From assembly GCA_902479065.1 (NCBI GenBank), contig CABSNM010000047.1:1-5822 (forward strand): 5,822 nt of DNA, in the 5' to 3' direction. This document shows, one piece after another, positions 4,666 through 5,822 of the stretch. The position numbers and the translations under genes are program-made. This DNA is from an uncultured Collinsella sp. (GTDB taxonomy: Bacteria; Actinomycetota; Coriobacteriia; Coriobacteriales; Coriobacteriaceae). The notes under the pieces were generated by a model. The model was not told the DNA's origin. It did no database searches and saw nothing but the letters and a program-made list of their open reading frames with translations. Within the stretch, counting starts at the first letter, position 1. Every line of letters begins with the position of its first letter.

Positions 4666-5112
4666 CTAAAGGTTGTCGGTGTCCAAGACGATGGTAAACG
4701 GGCCGTCGTTGACGAGGCTGACCTTCATGTCGGCGCCGAAGATGCCGTGCGCCACATGCTCGACGTCTTCGCGCACCAGCGTCAGGAAGTACTCATAGAG
4801 CTCGTTGGCCACATCGGGCGCGCCGGCATCCGTAAAGGACGGACGGCGACCATGACGGCAATCGGCAAACAGCGTGAACTGCGACACCACGAGCACCTCA
4901 CCGTCGACATCGGCAAGCGCCAGATTGGTCTTGCCGTTCTCGTCCTCGTTAATGCGCAGGCCGCGGAGCTTGCCCCACAGTTTATCGGCCTCGGCGCGTG
5001 TATCGCCATGGCCCACGCCCAGCAGTACCAGGTAACCGCGGCCAATCTTTCCCACACACTCGCCGTCGACCGTCACACCGGCATTGAGCACGCGCTGCAC
5101 TACCGCACGCAC
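4666..5112 (-). CDS. dtd: D-aminoacyl-tRNA deacylase
   Basis: Cytoplasmic homodimeric enzyme that hydrolyses D-amino acids (and glycine mischarged on tRNA-Ala) from tRNA, protecting translation from wrong chirality. The 148 residues match the family length. The N-terminus MRAVVQRV is canonical. The active-site motif SQFTLFAD is at 77-84, with the catalytic-type T80. GRRPSF is at 88-93 and FGADM at 125-129. The Gly-cisPro motif NDGPFT at 135-140 gives chiral selectivity in the family. The start is GTG, 3 nt after the rdgB stop codon, with GAGGAG in the last rdgB codons 6 nt upstream, so the two genes are probably translationally coupled. No relA/spoT neighbour, common next to dtd in many Gram-positives, is seen here; rdgB takes that place. 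Confidence 0.97.
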   Translation of the reverse strand: MRAVVQRVLNAGVTVDGECVGKIGRGYLVLLGVGHGDTRAEADKLWGKLRGLRINEDENGKTNLALADVDGEVLVVSQFTLFADCRHGRRPSFTDAGAPDVANELYEYFLTLVREDVEHVAHGIFGADMKVSLVNDGPFTIVLDTDNL

Positions 5113-5115
5113 GGC

Positions 5116-5757
5116 CTACTCCTCGCCCGTCAGCTTGGCAGACAGGTGCTCGAGTGCATGGAAGCGATGGCTAATGGCGTTCTTCTCGTCCGCCGTGAGC
5201 TCGGCCATCGTCTTGCCCGGCGTGTCGACCGGCAGGAACAGCGGATCATAGCCAAAGCCATGGTCACCGCGGCCCTCATGCGCGATAACGCCTTCGCAGG
5301 CGCCCTCGCCATAAGTGACCAGGCCGTCCGTGTCGATAAGCGCGACGACGCTCATAAAGCGCGCAGTGCGGTCCTCGTCGGCCACGCCTTCCAGATTCAC
5401 GAGGAGCTTGGCGTTGTTGGCGGCATCGTCACCGTGCACGCCCGCGTAGCGCGCGCTATACACACCCGGCTCGCCATCCAAGGCATCGACAACCAGGCCC
5501 GAATCGTCGGCGATGGCCATAAGCCCCGTCTCCTCTACCGCGGCCTGCGCCTTGATGATGGCGTTCTCCAAAAACGTCGTGCCGTTTTCCTCGGGGTCCT
5601 CAAAATCACCCAGCTGACCCAACGCCACAAAGCGCACCTCAGGCATGACCTTGCCCAAAATGGCCTCGATCTCGGTGAGCTTATGGGCGTTGCCCGTTGC
5701 CACGACGATGGTCGCTGCCGGGTCGAGGGTGTCGATATCGATCTTCTCAAGTGCCAT
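5116..5757 (-). CDS. rdgB: Non-canonical purine NTP pyrophosphatase, RdgB/HAM1 family
   Basis: Hydrolyses dITP, ITP and XTP to the monophosphates, keeping deaminated purines out of DNA and RNA. The 213 residues carry the family signatures: VVATGNAHKLTEI at 18-30, DPEENGTTFLENA at 54-66, ADDSGLVVDAL at 83-93 with the acidic metal-binding pair, EPGVYSARYAG at 96-106, HGFGYDPLFLP at 166-176 and EKNAISHRFHAL at 191-202. About 15 residues precede the core (ALEKIDIDTLDP), a little longer than usual. The ATG at 5757 has AAGGAGG 6 nt upstream, so the extension looks genuine. It is the first complete gene at the right side and is coupled to dtd downstream. An upstream gene, possibly rph, seems to end about 18 nt before it. 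Confidence 0.97.
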   Translation of the reverse strand: MALEKIDIDTLDPAATIVVATGNAHKLTEIEAILGKVMPEVRFVALGQLGDFEDPEENGTTFLENAIIKAQAAVEETGLMAIADDSGLVVDALDGEPGVYSARYAGVHGDDAANNAKLLVNLEGVADEDRTARFMSVVALIDTDGLVTYGEGACEGVIAHEGRGDHGFGYDPLFLPVDTPGKTMAELTADEKNAISHRFHALEHLSAKLTGEE

Positions 5758-5763
5758 GACTGG

Positions 5764-5770
5764 CCTCCTT
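5764..5770 (-). promoter_or_regulatory. Ribosome binding site of rdgB
   Basis: AAGGAGG on the minus strand, 6 nt before the ATG at 5757. It is the strongest ribosome site in the window, and it supports the longer N-terminus of RdgB over a later internal start. Confidence 0.85.
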
Positions 5771-5775
5771 TGTCT

Positions 5776-5822
5776 CTATAGCAATGCCGAGTTGAGAACG
5801 ACGAGAGCTTCGGCCTCTCTCC
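5776..5822 (-). CDS. C-terminal end of an upstream gene, possibly RNase PH (partial)
   Basis: One minus-strand frame entering from the right edge reads REAEALVVLNSALL and then stops with TAG at 5778-5776, 18 nt before the rdgB start. The Ala/Leu-rich tail resembles the C-terminus of RNase PH (family pattern roughly ELIAVQREAL), and rph commonly precedes rdgB. Only 14 codons are visible and other frames are also open here, so the gene call and identity are weak. The sequence to the right of the window would settle it. Confidence 0.3.
   Translation of the reverse strand, partial: REAEALVVLNSALL

Noticed and set aside
4657..5781. Long plus-strand open frame (374 codons) opposite dtd and rdgB
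   Set aside because: It spans two well-identified minus-strand genes and the gap between them, is rich in His/Arg/Ala without family motifs, and has no ribosome site. It is a shadow of codon bias.
5776..5822. Promoter for rdgB in the right edge
   Set aside because: TATAGA is present near 5780, but there is no matching -35 and the segment may be the 3' end of an upstream gene. rdgB is more likely transcribed from further upstream.

Overview
The window is a compact block of housekeeping genes, all on the minus strand, from a GC-rich bacterium. The protein content fits Coriobacteriia (Collinsella-like gut Actinomycetota): a Veg-family protein, a non-mevalonate isoprenoid kinase, a small TatA and a GC-rich LysRS. 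That placement is an inference from remembered family features, not a search result. I see no mobile element, CRISPR array or phage gene.

In transcription order (right to left): a few C-terminal codons of an unidentified gene at the right edge, possibly rph; rdgB (ITP/XTP pyrophosphatase) and dtd (D-aminoacyl-tRNA deacylase), 3 nt apart and probably translationally coupled; a 123-bp gap with a good promoter candidate; veg and ispE, 2 nt apart and also coupled; tRNA-Pro(CGG) with encoded CCA and a strong intrinsic terminator; tatA with its own sigma70-like promoter and terminator; greA with a terminator hairpin; and lysS. lysS encodes a lysyl-tRNA synthetase with an extra C-terminal Trbp111/MetRS-type tRNA-binding domain. 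The leftmost 211 bp are non-coding and packed with palindromes: a hairpin right after the lysS stop, a U-tract terminator, and a cluster that can fold as a three-way junction.

Several products concern translation quality and supply (LysRS, DTD, tRNA-Pro). RdgB cleans the nucleotide pool, GreA rescues stalled RNA polymerase, IspE makes isoprenoid precursors and TatA exports folded proteins. Most units are separated by hairpin terminators, so the block is a series of short transcription units, not one operon.

No wholly new protein system is visible. The parts most worth a second look are the LysRS-tRBD fusion, the greA-lysS intergenic RNA (terminator with a competing or pseudoknot pairing), the multi-hairpin element at 13-92, and the palindrome inside the tatA promoter.
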